Assembly: GCA_030635465.1 (NCBI GenBank)
Contig: DAOVYU010000093.1
Coordinates: forward strand, 1 to 5,752
Source of the DNA: Bacteroidales bacterium
GTDB lineage: Bacteria; Bacteroidota; Bacteroidia; Bacteroidales; JAADJA01
Direction: 5' to 3'
DNA: 5,752 bases
Shown: piece after piece, positions 1 to 5,752 of the stretch
Layout of the letters: each line of letters opens with the position of its first letter
Position numbering within the stretch: position 1 is the stretch's first letter
Program-made: the position numbers and the translations under genes
Notes under the pieces: generated by a model
Databases searched by the model: none
What the model was told of the DNA's origin: nothing
What the model saw: the letters and a program-made list of their open reading frames with translations, nothing else

Positions 1-657
1 AACCAAATCATATTCCTTCTCAATATTCATAGGCTTAAAATACTCCGTATCAACACCGTTTATCACAATTTCAATTTTATCCCTTTCAGGATGAGGAATT
101 AAATCACGATCTGGTTTTGATATGATGGTTTTATTGTTAAACCACGAAAAAACTTCATATTCATATTTTAATAGTCTTTTGTATTCAAGCTTTAAAACTG
201 GTTTCCAATAAAACGCTGAATTTTTGATCCTCCGCTCAACTCCTTTGGAAAAAATATCCTGATAATCAAGTGTTTTAGGGATGTCAATTCCCTTCATATA
301 TTCTGCTACCCGAATCAATTGACAAAAAATATGGTCAGGTTGAATTTCAGCAATTAGTTGATGTATTTTTCTATTTGCCTTCCGGCTATAAAAATAGCCT
401 ACCTGCAAAGGTTTTCCAGAAATAAATGACAATAATAGATTAATATATATGGAAATACGCGATAGTCTTGCAATATGGACTGATTTACAAAAAGATTCAA
501 CAGCCTTAACATGATCAGGGTCAATGTTAATATCACTTAAAGCACATAAATGAATTTCATGATTTTTTGAAAGGTACTTAACCTGATTATATGCCCTGAG
601 TTTATCTCCTTTTTCTAAGGGGTATGGAAACCTGGGAAGTAAAACAAAAATCTTCAT
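1..657 (-). CDS. GT4-type glycosyltransferase, N-terminal part (runs off left edge)
   Basis: The frame is open from an ATG at 657-655 to the window edge, giving the first 219 residues. The protein probably transfers a sugar from a nucleotide-sugar donor to a surface glycan or glycolipid on the cytoplasmic side of the inner membrane. The N-terminus (MKIFVLLPRFPYPLEKGDKL) is the first strand and glycine loop of a GT-B fold. A DYQDIFSKGVERR stretch lies near residues 131-143, and VINGVDTEYFKP (198-209) is the usual GT4 linker into the donor-binding domain, which is missing here. The pattern resembles the sugar transferases of the exosortase-associated Stp1 group (TIGR03087-like), though nothing in the window points to PEP-CTERM sorting. 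It is the third gene of the minus-strand run, 45 bases after the preceding glycosyltransferase. A weak AGGA lies just before the ATG, and a possible -7 element (TATTTTTG, minus strand, 700-693) lies in the gap. Donor and acceptor cannot be told. Confidence 0.88.
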   Translation of the reverse strand, partial: MKIFVLLPRFPYPLEKGDKLRAYNQVKYLSKNHEIHLCALSDINIDPDHVKAVESFCKSVHIARLSRISIYINLLLSFISGKPLQVGYFYSRKANRKIHQLIAEIQPDHIFCQLIRVAEYMKGIDIPKTLDYQDIFSKGVERRIKNSAFYWKPVLKLEYKRLLKYEYEVFSWFNNKTIISKPDRDLIPHPERDKIEIVINGVDTEYFKPMNIEKEYDLV

Positions 658-702
658 CAGTCCTGTGAAATACCTTTTAAATGAATGAGGCTCAAAAATA
701 AA

Positions 703-1905
703 TTAATTTTCTAATACACGTTTATAAAAGGCCAGTAGTTTATGTGTAATTTTATCAATATCGTGATCATCTTCAATCAACTTTCGAGCATTTGCTCCAA
801 CCTTCTCACAAAACTCTTTACTGGAAACAAATTTATCTATGGCCTTCAAAAATTCTTCAGGTGTATTGGCTATTAAAATATTTAACCCATGAGTATAAGC
901 AATTCCTTCCGCTCCTATATCTGTGGAGATGATTGCTTTGCCAAGTGCCATACCTTCAATTATTTTAATCCGGATTCCACTTCCTGAAAATAGTGGTACA
1001 ATCATAACAGCTTTGGAATTGATAAATTCCTGTGCATTTTCTACTTCTCCTAGCACCTCAATATTGTCTCTTTTTAAATTTTCAAGCCATTCAGGCATCA
1101 TTCTACCGGCCAAATAAAACTTTAAGTCAGTATACTTCTGTGATATCAAATTCCATGCAGTTTCAACGAACCATTTAATACCTTCTTCATTTGGCATCCA
1201 ATTCATTGAGCCCAGATGAAACAATGATGGAAATTCATAATCACCTGTTGAAACTTTATATTTTTTCATATCAACACCAAATGAGATGTCCTCAATAGGT
1301 TTGGATGAATTATTTTTCAAGTAAAACTCAGCATCTTTCTTGCTAATGGTAGCAATCCCGTCATATTGGTTAATGGCATTGAGTTCATAGTTTTTTAATT
1401 TTCGGGTTAATCCGGCAAGATAAGATCTTTTCAAAGCATTTTCAGTATTGGCCGTAACCCTTTGCCAGATGAGGTGCTCAACATTGTGAGAACGTAGAAT
1501 TATCTTAGCTTTTGAATGTTTTCTTATCACATTGATATATGGTGTCATATACAGCATTTCCAATTGTACAATATCGTATTTATCCCGCTCTAATATTTCT
1601 ACAATTTTTTCCGCAAAAGCTTCAGAAATAAATCGCTCAACATGAAAAGACTTTTTTGAAAACAGGTTTAAAAAAGCATCAAAAGGATTAATGGATAAAT
1701 TCTGATATATAAATTCAATTTGTGTTCTATCAATATAATCCTGTGGTATTTCATCAGGCTTAATGAAATATTTATTTGTGTTTAGGGCCAGCACTTTTAC
1801 ATGATGACCGGCAGCAATGAGTCCTTCAATATTTGCATTTATGGCCATTGGGCCTCCTTCTTTGGGAGGATAAGGAGACTTATTACAGAGGAAAAGTATT
1901 TTCAT
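703..1905 (-). CDS. GT4-type glycosyltransferase, complete
   Basis: This is a 400-residue GT-B glycosyltransferase, probably acting on LPS, O-antigen or exopolysaccharide in the cytoplasm. The N-terminal domain opens with MKILFLCNKSPYPPKEGGP. RSHNVEHLIWQR (about 138-149) is typical of this subfamily, and ATISKKDAEFY (185-195) ends the acceptor domain. The C-terminal donor domain starts at FHLGSMNWMPNEEG (229-242) and carries GSGIRIKIIEGMALGKAI (308-325). The second glutamate of the usual E-x7-E motif is present (Glu317), but a serine sits at the first position, within a GxGxRxKxxE form. I chose the ATG at 1905-1903: it shares its A with the TGA of the upstream permease gene (TGATG), so translation is probably coupled. 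A TTG one codon earlier is possible but less likely. It resembles the next gene at the N-terminus (MKI..L...PYP..G), so the two are likely old paralogues. Length is normal for the family. Specificity is unknown. Confidence 0.92.
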   Translation of the reverse strand: MKILFLCNKSPYPPKEGGPMAINANIEGLIAAGHHVKVLALNTNKYFIKPDEIPQDYIDRTQIEFIYQNLSINPFDAFLNLFSKKSFHVERFISEAFAEKIVEILERDKYDIVQLEMLYMTPYINVIRKHSKAKIILRSHNVEHLIWQRVTANTENALKRSYLAGLTRKLKNYELNAINQYDGIATISKKDAEFYLKNNSSKPIEDISFGVDMKKYKVSTGDYEFPSLFHLGSMNWMPNEEGIKWFVETAWNLISQKYTDLKFYLAGRMMPEWLENLKRDNIEVLGEVENAQEFINSKAVMIVPLFSGSGIRIKIIEGMALGKAIISTDIGAEGIAYTHGLNILIANTPEEFLKAIDKFVSSKEFCEKVGANARKLIEDDHDIDKITHKLLAFYKRVLEN

Positions 1906-3335
1906 CAAGTGATTTTCTTTTTAAAGATCTTTTGATATAATTTTGTCCAGGCATCGCCATCCAGTAAAGGTGAATCAGTAGTTGCTTTCATCGTCAGAAA
2001 TATACCCAATGGTAACAGGACTATGGAGGCTATCCACATACCAAAATTGGCATCAATCACCCCGGATTTTACTGATTTTTCGCTTGTTATAGAAATGATA
2101 TGGAACAAAACGAAAAAAAATATTGAAACAACAACAGGTAAACCAAGGCCTCCTTTCCGAATGATTGCCCCCAATGGTGCTCCAATAAAAAACAACACAA
2201 AACAGGCAAATGAAAGGGTAAATTTTCGATGCCACTCAGCCTGATGCTTATAAATTAATTTTTCCTTCGAAACCACTTCACTTTCATAATTTTGAATATT
2301 CTGCCTGGCTCGGCGCAATTTTTTTAATGCCCCATCAATATATTCTGTCTTTTCAAAATTATTATACCCAGCAAGCAGTTCAGTTTTATAGTCTTTCTCC
2401 GGGTCAAATTCTGCCTGGCGTGTCGAATCAATTGCTGTAGAATAAAAATAAAAACTCTTAAGCATATAACCGGGTATCCGTTTTATTTTTTCTCCTCGTT
2501 CAATAATTAATGAATCTTCAGCTTTTTTCAATTGCTTTAAATTAAGCATTGAATAGTTGTTTTTGAACAAATCCTCATTTGTCCGAGTCATTTCAAAATC
2601 CATTAAATTAAACTTCCGGATCTCTTCCCTGAATTTTGTGCGCTGATAAGGTCTTGAATAGCGGTATCCACGTTGATCAACCCGATCGAGATAATTATAC
2701 CCACTATAAAGTGTAAACAGCAGGTTGATTCCATCTGGCGTAAGTTCCATTCGACCGGAGTCAGCAACAGTAAGGTTTATATTTCCTTTTTTATCACGAT
2801 GATCATATATTTTTATATCCCTTATGGTTTTATCATCATTATCTTTTTTACCAACCCTGATTACAAAACCACTCAATCCATTATAAAATATGCCTTCTTT
2901 GATATCCAATGCCAGTTTTTGCTCACGTACATCATACAATAGAGATTTAAATTTTAAATTAGCCAAAGGCAATACATTGTTTGAGAAATAAAATGCAATT
3001 CCACTGATAATAATTGACAAAATGACCAGTGGTACCATAATTCTACGAAGAGAAATTCCTGCAGATTTCATTGCTACCAATTCATAATGTTCACCTAAAT
3101 TGCCAAAAGTCATTAAAGATGAAAGTAGTATTGCCAAAGGAAGTGCAAGCGGAACAAAGGTTGAAGAAGCATAAAATAACAACTCCGTTATTGTATACCA
3201 TTCAAGTCCCTTCCCAACCAAATCATCAATATATTTCCAGAGAAACTGCATCAATAAAATAAACAATGCAATAAAAAAGGTCATGATTAACGGACCCAGA
3301 TATGATTTTAATATCAGTAAGTATATTTTTTTCAC
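1905..3335 (-). CDS. LptF/LptG-family LPS export permease
   Basis: This 476-residue inner-membrane protein is a permease of the LptB2FG transporter, which extracts lipopolysaccharide from the inner membrane and passes it to LptC and the periplasmic bridge. Hydrophobic segments lie near residues 13-33, 55-76, 100-124, 373-392, 397-416 and 431-449, giving three helices, a large periplasmic domain and three more helices, as in LptF/LptG. FGNLGEHYELVAMKSAGIS (77-95) is the conserved cytoplasmic loop that contacts the ATPase. GAPLGAIIRKGGLGLP (385-400) is the hallmark of the C-terminal helices. E. coli LptF and LptG have about 360 residues; the extra ~110 here lie in the periplasmic part, mainly in a charged stretch (about 250-368) rich in Lys, Arg and Glu that may be helical. 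The start is GTG at 3335-3333, because an in-frame TAA lies six codons upstream with no ATG between. LptF and LptG cannot be told apart; the partner and LptB are not in the window. It is the first gene of the minus-strand run. Confidence 0.93.
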   Translation of the reverse strand: MKKIYLLILKSYLGPLIMTFFIALFILLMQFLWKYIDDLVGKGLEWYTITELLFYASSTFVPLALPLAILLSSLMTFGNLGEHYELVAMKSAGISLRRIMVPLVILSIIISGIAFYFSNNVLPLANLKFKSLLYDVREQKLALDIKEGIFYNGLSGFVIRVGKKDNDDKTIRDIKIYDHRDKKGNINLTVADSGRMELTPDGINLLFTLYSGYNYLDRVDQRGYRYSRPYQRTKFREEIRKFNLMDFEMTRTNEDLFKNNYSMLNLKQLKKAEDSLIIERGEKIKRIPGYMLKSFYFYSTAIDSTRQAEFDPEKDYKTELLAGYNNFEKTEYIDGALKKLRRARQNIQNYESEVVSKEKLIYKHQAEWHRKFTLSFACFVLFFIGAPLGAIIRKGGLGLPVVVSIFFFVLFHIISITSEKSVKSGVIDANFGMWIASIVLLPLGIFLTMKATTDSPLLDGDAWTKLYQKIFKKKIT

Positions 3336-3361
3336 TTGACAATTTTCGTGTTAAGCTGAGG

Positions 3362-3369
3362 CAAAGATA
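3362..3369 (-). promoter_or_regulatory. Candidate -7 element for the permease-glycosyltransferase run
   Basis: Read on the minus strand this is TATCTTTG, an exact match to the Bacteroidota sigma factor -7 consensus TAnnTTTG. It would place the transcript start around 3356-3358 and leave a leader of about 20 bases before the GTG start of the permease gene. The -33 position (about 3390-3393) reads TGAG rather than TTTG, so the upstream half is poor. In DNA this AT-rich a chance match is possible. Confidence 0.45.
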
Positions 3370-3425
3370 ATGAGATTCAAAACATATATCTCATAAGTAT
3401 TACATTAATAATCAAAAGAAAAAAC

Positions 3426-3442
3426 TTGTATATTATTGTATA
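3426..3442. repeat. Short direct repeat TTGTATA x2, 10-base period
   Basis: TTGTATA occurs at 3426-3432 and again at 3436-3442, separated by TTA. The copies lie one helical turn apart in the middle of the divergent intergenic region, so they could form a binding site facing one side of the helix. Seven bases in AT-rich DNA is weak evidence, and this may be chance. Nothing else in the 221-base region stands out apart from the two promoter-like elements. Confidence 0.25.
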
Positions 3443-3510
3443 AAGCAGAGAAATACCTGAAATAAAAGTCATATTTATTTTTAGTTTGACTTTTCCCGAA
3501 TAGAATTACC

Positions 3511-3536
3511 TTGAAAAAAATAATAAACTATATTTG
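3511..3536 (+). promoter_or_regulatory. Candidate Bacteroidota promoter for the bCerS/YghO-like gene
   Basis: TATATTTG at 3529-3536 matches the -7 consensus TAnnTTTG exactly. A TTG at 3511-3513 could be the -33 element, but the 15-base gap to the -7 element is shorter than usual. The transcript would start near 3541-3543, leaving about 15 bases of U-rich leader with no Shine-Dalgarno sequence before the ATG at 3557. Confidence 0.5.
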
Positions 3537-3556
3537 CTTTTGTATTTTATCATTTT

Positions 3557-4750
3557 ATGGAAATTATTGAAGTAAGCAATAAAAAGTTAGCAAAAGAATT
3601 CCTTGAAGTCCCACGGATCATTTACCAAAATGATAAAAACTGGATTTGTCCCTTGGATAACATCATCGATTCCATTTTTAATCCCACTAAAAACAAATAT
3701 TTTGATGATGGTGAAGCCATTCGTTGGATATTAAAAGATAAAAACGGACAGTTGATTGGTCGTGTGGCTGCATTTTATAACAACGCAAAAGCCAGGAATT
3801 ATGATCCTCCAGCTGGTGGTATGGGTTTTTTTGAATGCATAAATGATACTGTTGCTGCATTTAACCTTTTTGATGTTTGCAAAGAATGGCTTTTGCAGAA
3901 AGGTATGGGTGCGATGGATGGACCGGTTAATTTTGGAGAAAATGATAGCTACTGGGGATTGCTTGTTGAAGGATTTACACCTCCTGCTTTTGGTATGAAT
4001 TATAATCCCCCATATTATAAAGCACTTTTTGAAGCCTACGGATTTAAACAATTTTTTGAACAGGAATCAAAGCACCTGGATATTAATATACCTTTCCCTG
4101 AAAGATTTTGGAAAATTGCTGAATGGGTGATGCGAAAACCAGGCTATAGCTTTAAACATTTTAAAAAAAATGAAGTAGATAAATTTGCTGCTGATATAGT
4201 AGAGATACATAATGCAGCCTGGGTATTTCATGAGCACTATTCCCCACTTGATATAGATAAAATAAAAAAGGGATTTAAGGAGGCAAAAGATATTATTATT
4301 GAAGACTTTATTTGGTTTGCTTATCATGAAAATCAGCCTATCGGATTTTTGGTGATGTTACCAGATATGAATAAAATATTCAGCTTGTTTAAAGGCCGGC
4401 TAAATCTCTGGAATAAAATACGCTTTTTGTTCTTAAAACATACTAAAATTGTAAATCGAAGCAGGATTACAATCATGGGAGTTATCCCTAAATTTCAAGG
4501 TATTGGTATCGAATCAGCCATTTTTTGGCATTTGCAGGATCCCCTCCTTAAGAAAAGACCTCATTATAAAGAAATTGAAATTTCATGGGTTGGTGACTTT
4601 AATCCAAAAATGAAGGCGACATTAAATGCAATGGGTGCAAATCCAGGAAAAACACATATAACCTATCGAAAATTGATAGCTAAAAATGCTAAATTTAAAA
4701 CAGCAACCGCAGTTACTGATATAAAAGAAAACATTATAAAAAATGAATAA
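3557..4750 (+). CDS. YghO/bCerS-like GNAT-fold acyltransferase; candidate bacterial ceramide synthase
   Basis: This 397-residue protein appears to have two GNAT-like halves. The first includes WILKDKNGQLIGRVAAFYN (57-75), GFFECINDTVAAFNLFDVC (90-108) and the strongest family signature, GPVNFGENDSYWGLLVEGF (122-140) followed by NYNPPYYKALFEAYGF (148-163). The second includes FIWFAYHENQPIGFLVMLPD (251-270) and an acyl-CoA-binding-like loop, GVIPKFQGIGIESAI (308-322), in which Glu319 replaces the usual small residue of Q-x-x-G-x-G/A. This is the pattern of the YghO-like family, which as I recall includes the Caulobacter ceramide synthase bCerS that N-acylates a sphingoid base. If it shares that role, it would make ceramide or ceramide phosphate lipids, as many Bacteroidota do. 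No serine palmitoyltransferase or ceramide reductase gene is visible nearby, so the substrate is inference; other family members may have different acceptors. The gene stands alone, divergent from the LPS export permease. No signal peptide or clear membrane helix is seen. The last 20 or so residues look disordered. Confidence 0.85.
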   Translation: MEIIEVSNKKLAKEFLEVPRIIYQNDKNWICPLDNIIDSIFNPTKNKYFDDGEAIRWILKDKNGQLIGRVAAFYNNAKARNYDPPAGGMGFFECINDTVAAFNLFDVCKEWLLQKGMGAMDGPVNFGENDSYWGLLVEGFTPPAFGMNYNPPYYKALFEAYGFKQFFEQESKHLDINIPFPERFWKIAEWVMRKPGYSFKHFKKNEVDKFAADIVEIHNAAWVFHEHYSPLDIDKIKKGFKEAKDIIIEDFIWFAYHENQPIGFLVMLPDMNKIFSLFKGRLNLWNKIRFLFLKHTKIVNRSRITIMGVIPKFQGIGIESAIFWHLQDPLLKKRPHYKEIEISWVGDFNPKMKATLNAMGANPGKTHITYRKLIAKNAKFKTATAVTDIKENIIKNE

Positions 4751-4764
4751 ATAAGGGTAATTTT

Positions 4765-4802
4765 ACCGTTAACTGATTTATATAAACCGATTACTGATTT
4801 AT
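4765..4802. repeat. 17-base imperfect direct repeat on a 21-base period, possible operator
   Basis: Two copies of ACCGnnnACTGATTTAT lie at 4765-4781 and 4786-4802. They match at 15 of 17 positions, differing only within the triplet TTA/ATT, and share a perfect 10-base core (ACTGATTTAT). The 21-base period is two helical turns, so a dimeric or tandem-bound regulator would meet both copies on the same face. The second copy ends exactly where the candidate -33 element (TTTG, 4803-4806) begins, which is a common place for an activator site. No regulator gene is nearby to suggest which protein binds. Confidence 0.5.
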
Positions 4803-4834
4803 TTTGAATTGGAATTGTTTTTTTAATAAATTTG
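4803..4834 (+). promoter_or_regulatory. Candidate Bacteroidota promoter for the Asp-box exported protein
   Basis: TTTG at 4803-4806 and TAAATTTG at 4827-4834 match the Bacteroidota -33 and -7 elements, with a 20-base gap and a centre-to-centre distance of 26, as the consensus names imply. The transcript would start near 4840, leaving about 50 bases of leader. The spacer holds a tandem hexamer GAATTG GAATTG (4806-4817) and a run of seven T (4818-4824). No hairpin precedes the T run, so I do not read it as a terminator for the upstream gene. Confidence 0.6.
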
Positions 4835-4891
4835 TTAGCTGAGGAATATGATATTTTTATCCACTTAATAAATACGTACTAATTAAAAAAA

Positions 4892-5752
4892 ATGATCATG
4901 AAAAGACTATTACTTTTATTTGTTGTATGTGGTTTGGTTTTGAGTAGTTTTGCTCAAAGGCCAACTGTTTCAAAAAATTTACGCGATTTTGCCGTAAAAA
5001 AAGTTCAACCTACTATGGAAACTATGAACTTTACCCAAAATGTGTTACCTTCATCAGTTCCTGAATTTTCACCAACTGAAGACATTATTGGAAACACTTA
5101 TTACGATCTCCAATCAAATGCCAGTATGCAAAACAGGATTTTTGTATATGATGATGGAACAATGGGTGGTGTATTTACCATTGGTTTTGATTTCCCTAAC
5201 TTTTCAGGAGACCGTGGTACAGGTTATAACTATTATGATGGTTCTGAATGGGGTGATTATCCTACTGAAAGGCTGGAAGACGACCGCAGCGGATGGCCTG
5301 CTTACACTGCATGGGGTGAAAACGGCGAAATTAATGTTATTCATTATGCTGGTGCAGCTATAAATGGAGTAGCATTTTCCAGAAGACCTACTAAAGGTAC
5401 AGGCGACTGGACTCAATTTGATTTCCATTCACCGGATCTTGATGCTGATTATGTATGGCCAAGATTGACAAGTGGTGGTATAGACAACTCTGTTACACAT
5501 TTTATTGGATTAACCAGACCGATTGCCAATGGCGGAGTTGTTTATCAAGGTTTGGATGGTGCTCTCCTGTACTCAAGATCGTATGATGGTGGTGATACAT
5601 GGAATATTGATGGATTGTCATTGGATGGACTGAGTAGTAATTATTATGTAGCGTTTTCTGGTGATACTTATGAGATCCAGGCAGATGGTGACAACGTGGC
5701 TATTCTGTATGGTGAATCGTGGATGGATCTTGGCTTAATGAAATCGATGGAT
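4892..5752 (+). CDS. Exported Asp-box (BNR-like) beta-propeller protein, N-terminal part (runs off right edge)
   Basis: The frame is open to the window end, giving 287 residues. The N-terminus is a classic signal peptide (MIMKRLLLLFVVCGLVLSSFA, 1-21) with probable cleavage before Gln22. FA|Q fits the Bacteroidota rule that signal peptidase I substrates often start with glutamine, which is then cyclised. Cys13 is preceded by valine and is a poor lipobox, so a lipoprotein is unlikely. The mature part is rich in Gly, Asp, Tyr and Trp, with blade-like strands such as NRIFVYDDGTMGGVFTIGFD (81-100). Residues 230-237 (SYDGGDTW) match the Asp-box S-x-D-x-G-x-T-W of sialidase-like propellers exactly, and KSMD at the window end looks like the start of another. 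The role is unknown; no sialidase active site can be identified. Such proteins are often type IX secretion cargo in Bacteroidota, but the C-terminal sorting domain would lie outside the window. ATGs at 4892 and 4898 are both plausible starts; the A-rich leader adjoins the first. Confidence 0.85.
   Translation, partial: MIMKRLLLLFVVCGLVLSSFAQRPTVSKNLRDFAVKKVQPTMETMNFTQNVLPSSVPEFSPTEDIIGNTYYDLQSNASMQNRIFVYDDGTMGGVFTIGFDFPNFSGDRGTGYNYYDGSEWGDYPTERLEDDRSGWPAYTAWGENGEINVIHYAGAAINGVAFSRRPTKGTGDWTQFDFHSPDLDADYVWPRLTSGGIDNSVTHFIGLTRPIANGGVVYQGLDGALLYSRSYDGGDTWNIDGLSLDGLSSNYYVAFSGDTYEIQADGDNVAILYGESWMDLGLMKSMD

Noticed and set aside
658..705. The two glycosyltransferase genes lie in the same frame with only one stop (TAA, 705-703) between the coding parts, hinting at a split fusion or a readthrough product
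   Set aside because: Both genes have their own plausible start and each begins with a proper GT-B N-terminus. Sharing a frame happens by chance one time in three, and the 15 linking codons look non-coding.
2053..2244. Open frames on both strands inside the permease gene (and similar ones at 923-1117, 2673-2942, 3071-3262, 3731-4327 and 5040-5428)
   Set aside because: They lie wholly within well-supported genes in other frames, show no recognisable domains, and have the composition expected of antisense or shifted readings.
4756..4767. Dyad GGTAA-TT-TTACC just after the stop of the bCerS/YghO-like gene as a terminator
   Set aside because: The stem is five pairs with a two-base loop, is mostly A-T, and lacks a following T run, so it is too weak for an intrinsic terminator.
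4848..4868. Mini-frame ATG ATA TTT TTA TCC ACT TAA in the leader of the exported-protein gene, preceded by GAGGA, as a possible leader peptide
   Set aside because: The GAGGA to ATG gap is only two bases, the six-residue product has no attenuator-like composition, and there is no hairpin after it.
4904..4930. Cys13 in the signal peptide of the exported protein as a lipobox cysteine
   Set aside because: The residue before it is valine rather than Gly, Ala or Ser, it lies inside the hydrophobic core, and a better signal peptidase I site (SFA|Q) follows.

Overview
The window looks like chromosomal DNA from a Bacteroidota organism, probably a free-living or environmental relative of the Bacteroidales. 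The reasons are the AT-rich composition, A-rich leaders without clear Shine-Dalgarno sites, promoter-like matches to the Bacteroidota -7 consensus TAnnTTTG, a signal peptide ending FA|Q (the Bacteroidota 'Q-rule'), a long LptF/LptG-type permease and a YghO/bCerS-like acyltransferase. I see no RNA genes, CRISPR arrays, insertion sequences or phage genes.

Left part (1-3335, minus strand): a compact three-gene run, transcribed right to left. It starts with an LptF/LptG-family permease of the lipopolysaccharide export machine. A complete GT4-type glycosyltransferase follows, overlapping the permease stop by one base (TGATG). A second, related glycosyltransferase begins 45 bases further on and leaves the window at position 1. 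The run pairs an envelope lipid exporter with enzymes that probably build surface glycans.

Middle (3336-3556): a 221-base divergent intergenic region with promoter-like elements in both directions. It drives the minus-strand run one way and, the other way, a 397-residue GNAT-fold protein (3557-4750). That protein belongs to the YghO-like family, to which the bacterial ceramide synthase bCerS has been assigned. This is the most interesting gene here: it may N-acylate a sphingoid base, which fits the sphingolipid-making habit of many Bacteroidota.

Right part (4751-5752): a 141-base intergenic region with a 17-base imperfect direct repeat on a 21-base period. The repeat directly abuts a good -33/-7 promoter match. 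Downstream is the start of a large exported protein with a signal peptidase I signal, a probable beta-propeller and one perfect Asp-box, with a second apparently cut by the window end. It is probably a secreted or surface protein, perhaps a type IX secretion cargo, but its C-terminus is not visible.

The common theme is the cell envelope: LPS export, glycan assembly, a putative membrane-lipid acyltransferase and an exported surface protein. All assignments rest on reading motifs by eye. No clearly novel system is evident.
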